Below, in pieces: positions 26,785 to 34,974 of a stretch of 37,675 nucleotides of DNA (its first letter is position 1; each line of letters opens with the position of its first letter). The notes beneath the pieces are model-generated. The model ran no database searches and was not told the origin of the DNA. It saw nothing but the letters and a program-made list of their open reading frames with translations. Source of the stretch: an uncultured Flavobacteriaceae bacterium (lineage in GTDB: Bacteria; Bacteroidota; Bacteroidia; Flavobacteriales; Flavobacteriaceae); the NCBI GenBank assembly GCA_905479625.1, contig CAJQNF010000132.1, forward strand, positions 1 through 37,675, given 5' to 3'. Made by a program: the position numbers and the translations under genes.

Positions 26785-27804
26785 TTGGGAAAGAAAGGTG
26801 TTTTATTGGTGAATTTGGGATCTCCGGATAGTACTGAGGTTAAGGACGTTAGACGTTATCTGGATGAATTTTTAATGGATGAACGGGTTATTGATATTCC
26901 TTATTGGAAACGATTTTTACTCATTAAAGGTATTATTTTGAATGTGCGACCAAAGAAATCTGCTGCGGCATATAAAAAGATTTGGTGGGAAGAAGGATCT
27001 CCTTTGATCGTTATTTCTGAAAGATTCTCAGAAAAGGTCAAGAAGAAAATTGATATACCGGTGGCCTTAGGAATGAGGTACGGGTCAATGAGTATCGAAA
27101 AGGCCTTGCGCGAATTGGAGGCTCAAAATGTAACAGATGTCTATTTGATTCCGTTATATCCGCATTTCGCGATGTCTTCCTTTGAAACGGTTGTTGAAAA
27201 GACAAAAGATTTACTGGCCTCCTCCTTTAAAGGAATGAAAATGGATGTGTTGGCTCCCTTTTATAACAACCCTGAATACATCAAGGTGATGAGTCAGCAC
27301 TTACAGAAAGAACTGGAAGGGTTTGATTATGATCATATATTATTCTCATATCACGGTATTCCTGAAAGACATATTTTCAAAGGAGACACTACAGGAACAC
27401 ACTGCAAACTGGACGGGTCTTGCTGTGAAACAAAATCTGTGGCACATGAAACCTGTTACAGACATCAGTGTTTTGAAACTACAAAAGGTATCGTAAAGGA
27501 GTTGGGACTGGAAGAAGGGAAGTATAGAAATTCTTTTCAATCGAGATTATTAAAGGATCCTTGGTTAAAGCCCTATACAGATTTTGAATTAGAAGCCATG
27601 CCAGAACAGGGAATAAAGAAACTGGCAGTTATTACGCCAGCCTTTGTAGCCGATTGTTTAGAAACGCTGGAAGAGATTGCTATGGAAGGTAAAGAGGAGT
27701 TCCTTGCCTTTGGTGGAGAAGAGTTCAGGCACATCAGTTGTTTAAATGAGGATGATGCGTGGGTGGATGTTATGGTACAGTGGATTAATAATTGGAATTC
27801 ATAA
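26785..27804 (+). CDS. hemH: Ferrochelatase
   Basis: A 339-residue ferrochelatase that inserts ferrous iron into protoporphyrin IX. Motifs: KGVLLVNLGSPDS at the N-terminus, LDEFLMDERVIDIP, the catalytic His190 in FSYHGIPERH, and CLETLEE (acidic metal-path residues). A cysteine-rich stretch at 207-229 (CKLDGSCCE, CYRHQC) may be a cluster or metal site. The gene starts at TTG 26785: an in-frame stop lies 5 codons upstream and no ATG or GTG falls between, while GKKGVLLVNLGSPDS is the normal N-terminus. hemJ follows 10 bases later. Confidence 0.96.
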   Translation: MGKKGVLLVNLGSPDSTEVKDVRRYLDEFLMDERVIDIPYWKRFLLIKGIILNVRPKKSAAAYKKIWWEEGSPLIVISERFSEKVKKKIDIPVALGMRYGSMSIEKALRELEAQNVTDVYLIPLYPHFAMSSFETVVEKTKDLLASSFKGMKMDVLAPFYNNPEYIKVMSQHLQKELEGFDYDHILFSYHGIPERHIFKGDTTGTHCKLDGSCCETKSVAHETCYRHQCFETTKGIVKELGLEEGKYRNSFQSRLLKDPWLKPYTDFELEAMPEQGIKKLAVITPAFVADCLETLEEIAMEGKEEFLAFGGEEFRHISCLNEDDAWVDVMVQWINNWNS

Positions 27805-27814
27805 CCAATAACTA

Positions 27815-28363
27815 ATGACTTATTTATACATTAAATCGCTGCATATTATTTTTGTGACCACTTGGTTTGCTGGTTTGTTTTATATTATTAGGTTATTTAT
27901 TTACTACAAAGAGGCAGAAGAAAAAGAAGAGCCCAGCCAATCAATTCTGAAAAAACAATATGCTTTAATGAGTAAAAGGTTGTGGTATATCATCACCTGG
28001 CCTTCGGCTGTTCTGGCCACTATTTTTGCGGCTTGGCTTTTGATACTTCAACCATTTTGGCTCGAAGCCAACTGGATGGTGATTAAATTGATCTTTGTAG
28101 CGATGCTTTTTGGGTATCATTGGTCTTGTCAGGTCATGTATAACCAAATTTCAAAAGGCTATCTTAATTATTCTTCTTATGCTTTAAGAATATGGAATGA
28201 AGTCGCTACCATCATTCTTTTTGCCTGTGTATTTCTTGTCGTGCTGAAAACAACACTGGGTTGGATTTTTGGAGTTGTAGGAATTGTTGGAGTGTCTGTA
28301 TTGCTGATGCTGGGGATAAAGCTATATAAACAAGTCCGGTCTAAAAGAAGCTGGGATAACTAA
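27815..28363 (+). CDS. hemJ: HemJ-type protoporphyrinogen IX oxidase
   Basis: A 182-residue membrane protein with four to five hydrophobic segments. Hallmarks of HemJ: KSLHIIFVTTWFAGLFY (His10) followed by RLF (Arg26), the lysine in WMVIKLIFV (Lys91), and LRIWNE (Arg125, Asn128, Glu129). HemJ oxidises protoporphyrinogen IX to protoporphyrin IX, the substrate of HemH encoded immediately upstream. With it the window holds every haem step from glutamyl-tRNA onward. Confidence 0.92.
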   Translation: MTYLYIKSLHIIFVTTWFAGLFYIIRLFIYYKEAEEKEEPSQSILKKQYALMSKRLWYIITWPSAVLATIFAAWLLILQPFWLEANWMVIKLIFVAMLFGYHWSCQVMYNQISKGYLNYSSYALRIWNEVATIILFACVFLVVLKTTLGWIFGVVGIVGVSVLLMLGIKLYKQVRSKRSWDN

Positions 28364-28372
28364 GAACTCGGG

Positions 28373-28639
28373 ATGAACACATTAAGTAAAAAACAAAAAT
28401 TATTTATAGGTGTTTTATTTGACCTGATTGGAATGATTTCTTATGTTTTTCCTTTAACAGATATTGTGTGGGCACCACTTTCAGCCTACTTGATGATTAA
28501 TTTATATAAGGGTAATGTAGGAAAAGTCGGAGGGCTTATATCATTTTTGGAAGAGGCGATACCTGGTCTTGACTTCTTTCCATCCTTCACGCTTACCTGG
28601 CTTTATGTATATCTTATTAACCCTGGAAAAACTACTTAA
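28373..28639 (+). CDS. Small membrane protein of unknown function
   Basis: An 88-residue protein with two or three hydrophobic segments (about 10-27, 31-45 and 70-82) and a conserved-looking FDLIGMISYVFP and EEAIPGLDFFPSFTL. I do not recognise the family. It begins 9 bases after hemJ and is probably co-transcribed with hemH and hemJ. Its last 8 bases overlap the convergent DUF6787-like gene. The FDLIGM...PLTD pattern resembles small uncharacterised membrane proteins of Bacteroidota. Confidence 0.7.
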   Translation: MNTLSKKQKLFIGVLFDLIGMISYVFPLTDIVWAPLSAYLMINLYKGNVGKVGGLISFLEEAIPGLDFFPSFTLTWLYVYLINPGKTT

Positions 28640-28937
28640 AAAATCGGCCAAACCCCATTCTTTGCAGCATCTTTTTTTCAAAATCCCAGAAAAATTTGAA
28701 TTGTCCAAAGAGCCATCCTACTAATGGAAGGGTAATCTGATAGATTGGAAAAATTAACAAAATTCTTAAAAAAATATACAAAACATAGGGTTTTGTAGTT
28801 TCTGAATCCAACCCAAAGAAGCTGGTAATAGGACCTGCCACCCAAGCTGCAAAAGAGCCATTAATTGCAAATACGACCAAAATAGCAACGATCTGCCAGT
28901 TTGAACTTATTCCCCATCGTTCTTTCAATTTCTCCAT
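28632..28937 (-). CDS. DUF6787-like small membrane protein
   Basis: A 101-residue membrane protein starting at the ATG at 28937 (MEKLKERWGISSNWQ); an in-frame upstream ATG at 28985 would add 16 residues. Two hydrophobic segments (about 15-45 and 55-80) and a conserved C-terminal FWDFEKKMLQRMGFGRF are typical of a Flavobacteriia family listed as DUF6787. Function unknown. Its end overlaps the convergent small membrane protein gene by 8 bases. Confidence 0.75.
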   Translation of the reverse strand: MEKLKERWGISSNWQIVAILVVFAINGSFAAWVAGPITSFFGLDSETTKPYVLYIFLRILLIFPIYQITLPLVGWLFGQFKFFWDFEKKMLQRMGFGRFFK

Positions 28938-29029
28938 TAAGTTTCTAATTTTCGGCAAATGTAAGTATAATATGGAAATGAACAAATTCTGAATATAATT
29001 TAACCATGTGTGAATCGCGGGAATAATGG

Positions 29030-29058
29030 TTGTCGATGGTCAAAGACAAGTATTTTTT
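29030..29058 (+). promoter_or_regulatory. Promoter of the dicarboxylate symporter gene
   Basis: TTG (29030-29032), 18-base spacer, TATTTTTT (29051-29058), one mismatch from TAnnTTTG. Transcription would begin near 29064. The GTG at 29010 would then lie outside the transcript, which supports the ATG at 29088 as the start. Confidence 0.5.
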
Positions 29059-29087
29059 TTAGTATCTTCCCGCAAATTATAAGGGAC

Positions 29088-30392
29088 ATGAAGAATTTAG
29101 CTTTGCACTGGAAAATTTTATTGGGAATGGTACTTGGGGTCGCCTTTGGGTTTCTGATGGTTAGTTTTTCAGGAGGTAAGGAGGTTGTCTTAGACTGGGT
29201 CAAACCCTTTGGAACCATTTTTATAAATGCTTTAAAGTTGATTGCAGTGCCTTTGATTTTAGGTTCATTAATCTCAGGAGTATCTGATTTAAAGGATATC
29301 TCTAAGTTATCTAAAATGGGAGGGAAGACAGTTTTGATCTATTTGATGACAACTATATTAGCCGTAAGTATTGGGCTGGTTTTGGTCAATAGTATTCAAC
29401 CGGGTGATTCAATATCCGAAGAGACAAGAACAGAATTGGTATCTAATTATTCTCAAAGCACGCAAAAATATAAAGAAGAAGCAGCGAACCAACAAAATAA
29501 TGGCCCTTTGCAGGCACTGGTCGATCTGGTTCCTGACAATATTATTGGAGCTTCTTCTCAGAATAAGAATATGTTGCAGGTGATCTTTTTCGCCATTTTT
29601 TTCGGAGTAGGGCTCATTCTGCTCCCGGAGGAGAAGGCAAAGCCTGTTAAAGATTTTTTCGCGAGTTTTAATGAAGTGATCCTAAAGATGATCGACCTGA
29701 TTATGCTAGCTGCTCCATATGGTGTATTTGCCTTATTGGCAGCCTTGATCGTAGAGTCTCCAAGCGCAGATCTCTTTAAGGCCTTGGGTTGGTATGCATT
29801 AACTGTTGTTTTAGGACTGTCCTTAATGATTGTTTTATATACTATTTTAGTCTTGATTTTTACTGGTAAAAAACCAAAAGAATTTTTACAGGGTATATCT
29901 CCAGCCCAATTATTGGCTTTTTCAACAAGTTCAAGTGCGGCAACATTGCCCGTAACTATGGAGAGAGTTCATGAGCATTTAGGAGTGGATGAAGAGGTGT
30001 CGAGTTTTGTTTTGCCGATCGGAGCTACCATTAATATGGATGGTACGAGTTTGTATCAGGCAGTAGCCGCCGTATTTATAGCACAGGCCTTTGGTATGGA
30101 CCTTTCACTGGGAGTTCAGTTGGGAATTGTCGCTACAGCAACTTTGGCCAGTATTGGATCTGCTGCTGTTCCGGGAGCTGGTATGGTGATGTTAGTGATT
30201 GTTTTGGCACAAGCAGGAATTCCTGAAGCCGGATTGGCCCTTATTTTTGCTGTGGACAGACCGTTGGATATGTGCAGAACAGTAGTGAATGTAACTGGTG
30301 ATGCTACCGTTTCCATGTTGGTTGCAAAATCAGAAGGGAAACTGGGAACACCAAAAGTGCATGACTGGAATGATGACTATAAAAAAGTATAA
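29088..30392 (+). CDS. Dicarboxylate/amino acid:cation symporter (DAACS family)
   Basis: A 434-residue inner-membrane symporter of the glutamate transporter fold. Diagnostic parts: serine-rich hairpin FSTSSSAATLPVT, GATINMDGTSLYQ (cation site) and the substrate helix LDMCRTVVNVTGD. The arginine in the last motif is the residue that binds the side-chain carboxylate, pointing to glutamate, aspartate or C4-dicarboxylates driven by sodium or protons. I start at the ATG at 29088, preceded by AAGG; a GTG at 29010 would add 26 residues. The gene stands alone between a promoter and a strong bidirectional terminator. Confidence 0.93.
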   Translation: MKNLALHWKILLGMVLGVAFGFLMVSFSGGKEVVLDWVKPFGTIFINALKLIAVPLILGSLISGVSDLKDISKLSKMGGKTVLIYLMTTILAVSIGLVLVNSIQPGDSISEETRTELVSNYSQSTQKYKEEAANQQNNGPLQALVDLVPDNIIGASSQNKNMLQVIFFAIFFGVGLILLPEEKAKPVKDFFASFNEVILKMIDLIMLAAPYGVFALLAALIVESPSADLFKALGWYALTVVLGLSLMIVLYTILVLIFTGKKPKEFLQGISPAQLLAFSTSSSAATLPVTMERVHEHLGVDEEVSSFVLPIGATINMDGTSLYQAVAAVFIAQAFGMDLSLGVQLGIVATATLASIGSAAVPGAGMVMLVIVLAQAGIPEAGLALIFAVDRPLDMCRTVVNVTGDATVSMLVAKSEGKLGTPKVHDWNDDYKKV

Positions 30393-30420
30393 TTTATTTT
30401 CCGGATGATTATAAAATAAA

Positions 30421-30446
30421 AAAGTGGCCTAAGCCACTTTTTTTTT
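30421..30446. terminator. Bidirectional intrinsic terminator
   Basis: Perfect 8-bp stem AAAGTGGC / GCCACTTT with loop CTAA, flanked by an A run on the left and a T run on the right. It serves both convergent genes, the symporter (plus) and fabH (minus). Confidence 0.9.
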
Positions 30447-30453
30447 CAATTTA

Positions 30454-31458
30454 TTACCAGCGTATCAGAACGCTACCCCAGGTAAATCCGCTTCCAAAAG
30501 CCGCAAGCAGTACAATGTCATTTTCCTTGACCTTGCCTTTTTCCCAAGCTTCGCTCAAAGCGATCACAATGGAGGCAGCTGTCGTGTTTCCGTAATTCAT
30601 GATATTGTTATACACCTGTTCATCTTTGAGTTTAAATTTCTGCTGAATGAATTGCGAGATCCTTAAATTAGCCTGGTGAGGAATAAAAAGATCAATATCA
30701 TTAGGTCCCATATTATTGGCTGTCAGGGCCTCCATGATGACTTCGCTAAATCTCACAACTGCATTTTTAAATACAAAGGTTCCATCCATATAAGGGAAAT
30801 ATGAAATATCTTCTTCTTCCGAAGCCAGTATTTCAGGAACCCAGTGTTTTATGCTAGGGGATTCCACAATGAGTTTGTCTGCATATTTTCCCTGACTATG
30901 CAGATGAGAGGACAAAATACCCTTTAAATTATCTTCAGTTCTTGAAAGTACGCAGGCTCCTGCGCCGTCTCCGAAAATCACTGAAACCCCTCTACCTCTT
31001 GTCGTTTTATCTAATCCGTTACTATGGTATTCCGATCCGATGACAAGGATATTTTTATACATTCCGGTTTTGATAAATTGATCTGCCGTTGAAAGGGCAT
31101 AGACAAAACCCGAACACTGATTACGCACATCTAAAGCACCCACCGTATCCATTTCAAGCATTTCCTGTATCTGTACGCCACAACCCGGAAAATAAAAATC
31201 AGGGCTTAAGGTAGCAAATACGATAAAGTCTATATCATCTTTGGTCAACCCAGATCTTTCAATGGCTTTTTCGGCGGCTTTGGCGCCCATAGTGGCAGAA
31301 GTCTCATCACTACCTTCTTTGATCCAATGCCTTTGTTTGATACCAGTTCTTTCCTGAATCCATTCGTCATTGGTATCCATGATTTTTGACAATTCATCAT
31401 TTGTAACAATGTTGTCAGGTACATAAAAGCCAAGACCCGTAATTTTTGAATTATACAT
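30454..31458 (-). CDS. fabH: 3-oxoacyl-ACP synthase III (KAS III)
   Basis: A 334-residue thiolase-fold condensing enzyme that starts fatty acid chains from acyl-CoA and malonyl-ACP. The Cys-His-Asn triad is visible: Cys115 in RNQCSGFVYAL, His in FIPHQANLRI (about 255) and Asn in NYGNTTAAS (about 288). DEWIQERTGIKQRH is the usual N-terminal FabH signature. Flavobacteria usually carry more than one FabH-like gene, so this copy may be the housekeeping enzyme or a paralogue for branched primers. It stands alone. Confidence 0.9.
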   Translation of the reverse strand: MYNSKITGLGFYVPDNIVTNDELSKIMDTNDEWIQERTGIKQRHWIKEGSDETSATMGAKAAEKAIERSGLTKDDIDFIVFATLSPDFYFPGCGVQIQEMLEMDTVGALDVRNQCSGFVYALSTADQFIKTGMYKNILVIGSEYHSNGLDKTTRGRGVSVIFGDGAGACVLSRTEDNLKGILSSHLHSQGKYADKLIVESPSIKHWVPEILASEEEDISYFPYMDGTFVFKNAVVRFSEVIMEALTANNMGPNDIDLFIPHQANLRISQFIQQKFKLKDEQVYNNIMNYGNTTAASIVIALSEAWEKGKVKENDIVLLAAFGSGFTWGSVLIRW

Positions 31459-31567
31459 AAGGGTATATTATTTAGTTATCGTCTAGTTCTTTGAAAATGA
31501 AGTCTTACATATATTGGTCCCATAACCAATCAGAAAAGTTAATTCCTTATAGAAGTGCTCCAATAAA

Positions 31568-31575
31568 CAAAGATA
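31568..31575 (-). promoter_or_regulatory. Possible -7 box for fabH
   Basis: Minus-strand TATCTTTG exactly fits TAnnTTTG, about 100 bases before the fabH ATG. No TTG lies at the expected distance, so support is partial. I find no matching box for htpG on the plus strand in the same 263-base region. Confidence 0.3.
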
Positions 31576-31721
31576 CATATTTCAGTGGATTTTCTTCCAT
31601 CCTGTAAAGTGCTATGAGCTAACGTTGGTAAAAGAAATGGTGTCATCTTGTCATGATAGCTCTTTTGGTATCTGTTTTGATTATGCAAGGTGTACATATT
31701 AAAATTATAAATAGAATAATT

Positions 31722-33635
31722 ATGGCAAAAGGAAAAATTAATGTAGCTGTTGAGAATATATTTCCGTTGATAAAACGTTTTTTATATTCTGATCATGAGA
31801 TCTTTTTAAGAGAACTTATTTCGAATGCAACAGATGCGACTTTAAAGTTAAAACACCTGTCATCTATAGGTGAGTTCAAAGGAAATTTAGACGACGTAAA
31901 GCTTGAAATCAAAATTGATAAGGAAGGTAAAAAGCTTCATATCATTGATCAGGGAATCGGGATGTCTCAAGATGAGGTGAAAAAGTACATCAACGATATC
32001 GCTTTTTCGGGAGCGGAAGAATTCCTTGATAAGTTTAAGGATGAAAAGAATGATTCAGGTATTATTGGACATTTTGGATTGGGCTTCTATTCTGCGTTTA
32101 TGGTTGCCAAAGAGGTTGAGATCTATAGTAAATCATATAGAGAGGATGAGGATGCAGCCCATTGGGTTTGTGATGGTTCACCTGAATACACCTTAAAAAA
32201 GGCTAAAAAAGAAGAGAGGGGTACTGAAATTATCCTTCATATTGATGATGATTCACTGGAGTTTTTGGAAGAAAGCAGGATCAATGAATTATTGAGTAAA
32301 TACAACAAGTTTATGCCGGTTCCTATCAAATTTGGAACTGAAGAAGTAGCAGATCCTGAACATGAGCCACAAACCATAAAGGATGCAGAAGGCAAGGAAA
32401 CCAAAGAGCCTCAAAAAATGATCACTGTGGACAGGATCATTAATAATCCTAATCCAGCCTGGACAAAACAACCTAGTGAACTAACGGATGAGGAATATAA
32501 GAGCTTTTATAGAGAGTTGTATCCAATGCAATTTGAAGAGCCTTTATTTCATATTCATCTAAATGTGGATTATCCCTTTAACCTGACAGGTATATTGTAT
32601 TTCCCTAAGTTGAGCACCAATATGGACGTTCAAAAGGATAAAATTCAATTGTATCAGAATCAAGTGTTTGTGACTGATAATGTTGAGGGTATTGTGCCTG
32701 ATTTCTTACAAATGTTGAGAGGGGTCATCGATTCACCGGATATTCCATTAAATGTCTCAAGAAGTTATTTACAAGCCGACGGTGCTGTTAAGAAAATTGC
32801 TTCTTATATCACTAAAAAAGTGGCTGATAAATTGAGTTCTTTGTTTAAAAACGACAGAGAAGGCTTTGAGAAAAAATGGAATGATATCAAGATCGTTATC
32901 GAATATGGTATGTTATCAGAGCCTAAATTCTTTGAAAAAGCTCAAAAATTCGCATTGTTTCCAACAACAAAAGAGGCTTATGTTACTTTTGAGGAATTGC
33001 AAGAGAAAACAAAGGCAGCTCAGACTGATAAAGATGGAAACCTTGTTGTTTTATATGCTAATGATACAGAAGCGCAACATAGCTTTATAGAAGAAGCTGA
33101 AGCCAAAGGTTATGAGGTGATTATTTTGGATTCTCCGATTATTTCACATTTGATTCAAAAATTAGAATCAGAAAATGAAAAGGTGAAATTTGCCAGAGTT
33201 GATGCTGATTCGATTGATAAACTGATACAGAAAGAAGAAGATCAGATATCTAAGCTTTCAGAAGAAGATCAGCAGAAAATAAAAGGATATATTGAAGAAA
33301 TTGTGCCAAAAGAAAAGTATTCAGTACAACTTGAGGCAATGGATTCTAAATCAAACCCTTTTATCATTACCCAACCTGAGTTTATGAGAAGGATGAAGGA
33401 AATGCAGCAAACCGGCGGCGGTGGCGGTATGATGGGAATGGGTGGATTTCCAGAGATGTATAATCTTGTCGTGAATACCAATAGTGATCTTATGCAAAAG
33501 ATCCTAAAGGCAAAAGGTAAAAGAACTGAATACATTAATCAGGCGCTTGACCTTGCCAGGTTGTCACAGAATTTGTTACAAGGAAAAGAAATGACAGATT
33601 TTATCAAACGTAGTTACGAATTGATGAATAATTAA
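31722..33635 (+). CDS. htpG: HSP90-family molecular chaperone
   Basis: A 637-residue ATP-dependent chaperone. The ATP pocket is intact: LRELISNATDA, IDQGIGMSQDE, and GHFGLGFYSAF. The middle domain has the catalytic arginine in LNVSRSYLQAD; the C-terminal dimerisation domain is interrupted by a Gly/Met-rich stretch (TGGGGGMMGMGG), known in Bacteroidota HtpG. I start at the ATG at 31722 (MAKGKINVAVENIFPL); an in-frame ATG at 31653 would add 23 unusual residues. No heat-shock operator (CIRCE) is seen upstream. It ends at a strong terminator. Confidence 0.96.
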   Translation: MAKGKINVAVENIFPLIKRFLYSDHEIFLRELISNATDATLKLKHLSSIGEFKGNLDDVKLEIKIDKEGKKLHIIDQGIGMSQDEVKKYINDIAFSGAEEFLDKFKDEKNDSGIIGHFGLGFYSAFMVAKEVEIYSKSYREDEDAAHWVCDGSPEYTLKKAKKEERGTEIILHIDDDSLEFLEESRINELLSKYNKFMPVPIKFGTEEVADPEHEPQTIKDAEGKETKEPQKMITVDRIINNPNPAWTKQPSELTDEEYKSFYRELYPMQFEEPLFHIHLNVDYPFNLTGILYFPKLSTNMDVQKDKIQLYQNQVFVTDNVEGIVPDFLQMLRGVIDSPDIPLNVSRSYLQADGAVKKIASYITKKVADKLSSLFKNDREGFEKKWNDIKIVIEYGMLSEPKFFEKAQKFALFPTTKEAYVTFEELQEKTKAAQTDKDGNLVVLYANDTEAQHSFIEEAEAKGYEVIILDSPIISHLIQKLESENEKVKFARVDADSIDKLIQKEEDQISKLSEEDQQKIKGYIEEIVPKEKYSVQLEAMDSKSNPFIITQPEFMRRMKEMQQTGGGGGMMGMGGFPEMYNLVVNTNSDLMQKILKAKGKRTEYINQALDLARLSQNLLQGKEMTDFIKRSYELMNN

Positions 33636-33658
33636 AAAAGGATCATTTTTAGTAAATC

Positions 33659-33692
33659 AAAACCATTCGCCTTTTGGCGAATGGTTTTTTTT
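33659..33692 (+). terminator. Intrinsic terminator of htpG
   Basis: Perfect 13-bp stem AAAACCATTCGCC (33659-33671) / GGCGAATGGTTTT (33676-33688) around a TTTT loop, continuing into T to 33692. Confidence 0.92.
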
Positions 33693-33700
33693 GTGGTTAT

Positions 33701-33805
33701 GAGGTGATGGGAGGTGAGGGCTTCACGGCTGAGGTGCTCACATCCGAGGTGATGGGAGCTGAGGTGCTCACAACCGAGGTGATGGGAGGTGAGGGGTTCA
33801 CGTCC
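33701..33805. repeat. 15-bp tandem repeat (minisatellite), seven units
   Basis: Seven units of exactly 15 bases, each beginning GAGG. Two unit types alternate: type A GAGGTGATGGGAGGT (units 1, 4, 6) and type B GAGGTGCTCACATCC-like (units 2, 3, 5, 7), in the order A B B A B A B. The GC content is far above the surroundings. The array lies between the htpG terminator and the terminator of the VanX-like gene, outside any gene I can support. Confidence 0.85.
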
Positions 33806-33860
33806 CATGCCCTGAGGACTTAACCTTCAGAAAAAGTATAGAGATAGGTTGATGTAAAAC

Positions 33861-33897
33861 AAAAAAAAATCCGATTGAATAAATTCATTCGGATTTT
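33861..33897 (-). terminator. Intrinsic terminator of the VanX-like gene
   Basis: Stem AAAATCCGA (33866-33874) / TCGGATTTT (33889-33897), with further inner pairing after one mismatch. On the minus strand it is followed by nine T residues (an A run at 33861-33869 on the plus strand). Confidence 0.88.
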
Positions 33898-33923
33898 AAT
33901 TTTTTATGATATCAAATACATGA

Positions 33924-34625
33924 TTATTCAACTGGAAAGTCAAAATATGTAGTTGGAAATGGTTCGTTTTCTAAGGTAAAATGCCACCACTCTTTAGGGT
34001 TGGACTTCCATCCGTGTTTTTCCATTCTTCTTTTCAATAACATTCTAAGAGAGTGTTGGTTTTTGGTTATAGTTTCAGTGTGGGTAGGGCTAGACACTTC
34101 ATCAAAAAGATCATAAGGACTTCCCATATTAAGAATCTGTTTGGTTTTTAAAGAAACAATCGTAAGATCCACTGTACTCCCTCTGCTGTGACCAGATTTT
34201 ACTGAAATATAGCCTTTTGCAAACAAATCCTTTTTGTCAATATTTGGATAGAACTGTAATTTCATTGTCGTATCCGACTCATCTTCTGCCCATTTGACAA
34301 AGTGTTCAGTGGCACTTTGAGGTCGATAGGCGTCATATATAAGTAATCCGAATCCAAGTCTTTCTAATTCGTCTTGAACTTTTTTTAGCGCATATGCTGC
34401 ATCTTTTGTAAGTAATGCCTTTGGGGAGTTGTAGCCTTGTATAGGTTGCCCGACAAAATTATTATCTCCATAATATCTTAAATCCGACCTAAGATTAGGC
34501 ATGATCTCTTTTAAGTCGATAAAATCTTCTTTTGAAGGTGGCCCTGTAGAAGTTCCAATACTTAAAGTTGAAAAACTCAGAAGCGTAAATACGACGATAC
34601 TTTTAAAAACTATATTCAATTTCAT
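33924..34625 (-). CDS. D-alanyl-D-alanine dipeptidase (VanX/DdpX type, family M15D)
   Basis: A 233-residue exported zinc dipeptidase that splits D-Ala-D-Ala. All VanX key residues can be aligned: Arg101 in YDAYRPQS, zinc ligands His146 and Asp153 in SGHSRGSTVDLT, catalytic Glu212 and zinc ligand His215 in KEWWHF. I start at the ATG at 34625 because MKLNIVFKSIVVFTLLSFS then forms the signal peptide; an ATG at 34703 would put 26 charged residues in front. No vanH, vanA or two-component genes are near, so a role in peptidoglycan dipeptide recycling or nutrition is more likely than glycopeptide resistance. It is monocistronic with a strong terminator. Confidence 0.9.
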   Translation of the reverse strand: MKLNIVFKSIVVFTLLSFSTLSIGTSTGPPSKEDFIDLKEIMPNLRSDLRYYGDNNFVGQPIQGYNSPKALLTKDAAYALKKVQDELERLGFGLLIYDAYRPQSATEHFVKWAEDESDTTMKLQFYPNIDKKDLFAKGYISVKSGHSRGSTVDLTIVSLKTKQILNMGSPYDLFDEVSSPTHTETITKNQHSLRMLLKRRMEKHGWKSNPKEWWHFTLENEPFPTTYFDFPVE

Positions 34626-34974
34626 TGTTGCAATTGTTAAGAATGCTTGTTTAGAACGCACTTTTAAGCTTTTTAGTATTTTCCTATTATAGTTTTTTAA
34701 CATTTCAGTTTATGACATAAATAGAGGAAAGGATGTGGATGTTATATTTTATAGTGATTATCTTAATAAATTGACCTAAAAGATTAAGATTTATGATCTT
34801 AACTTTATTAATTAGTAAACTATTATATTTTGAATAACCTTGCCAGCTTCGGTCAAGAAGTTTGGACATTGTCTTTTTTGATCATAAACTCCCTTTACCT
34901 TTTTGTAGAATAGATTAGGGAAAAGAATATAAGTGCAGTGATAAACAAAACTTTGGTAAAATACCAGCTATTGA
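34626..34974. other. Intergenic region between nuclease and VanX-like genes
   Basis: AT-rich, no supportable gene (part is coding if the VanX-like gene starts at 34703). A palindrome TTAAGAT / ATCTTAA with a 5-base loop lies at 34784-34802; it may be a weak terminator for the nuclease transcript or an operator. No exact TAnnTTTG box is visible for the VanX-like gene. Confidence 0.4.

Noticed and set aside
33704-33823. Minisatellite as a coding repeat
   Set aside because: The frame is open but has no ribosome site, promoter or family resemblance, and it lies just after a strong terminator.
33924-34703. VanX-like gene as a vancomycin resistance determinant
   Set aside because: No vanH, D-Ala-D-Lac ligase or vanRS genes nearby, and stand-alone DdpX-type dipeptidases are common in bacteria that do not carry van clusters.
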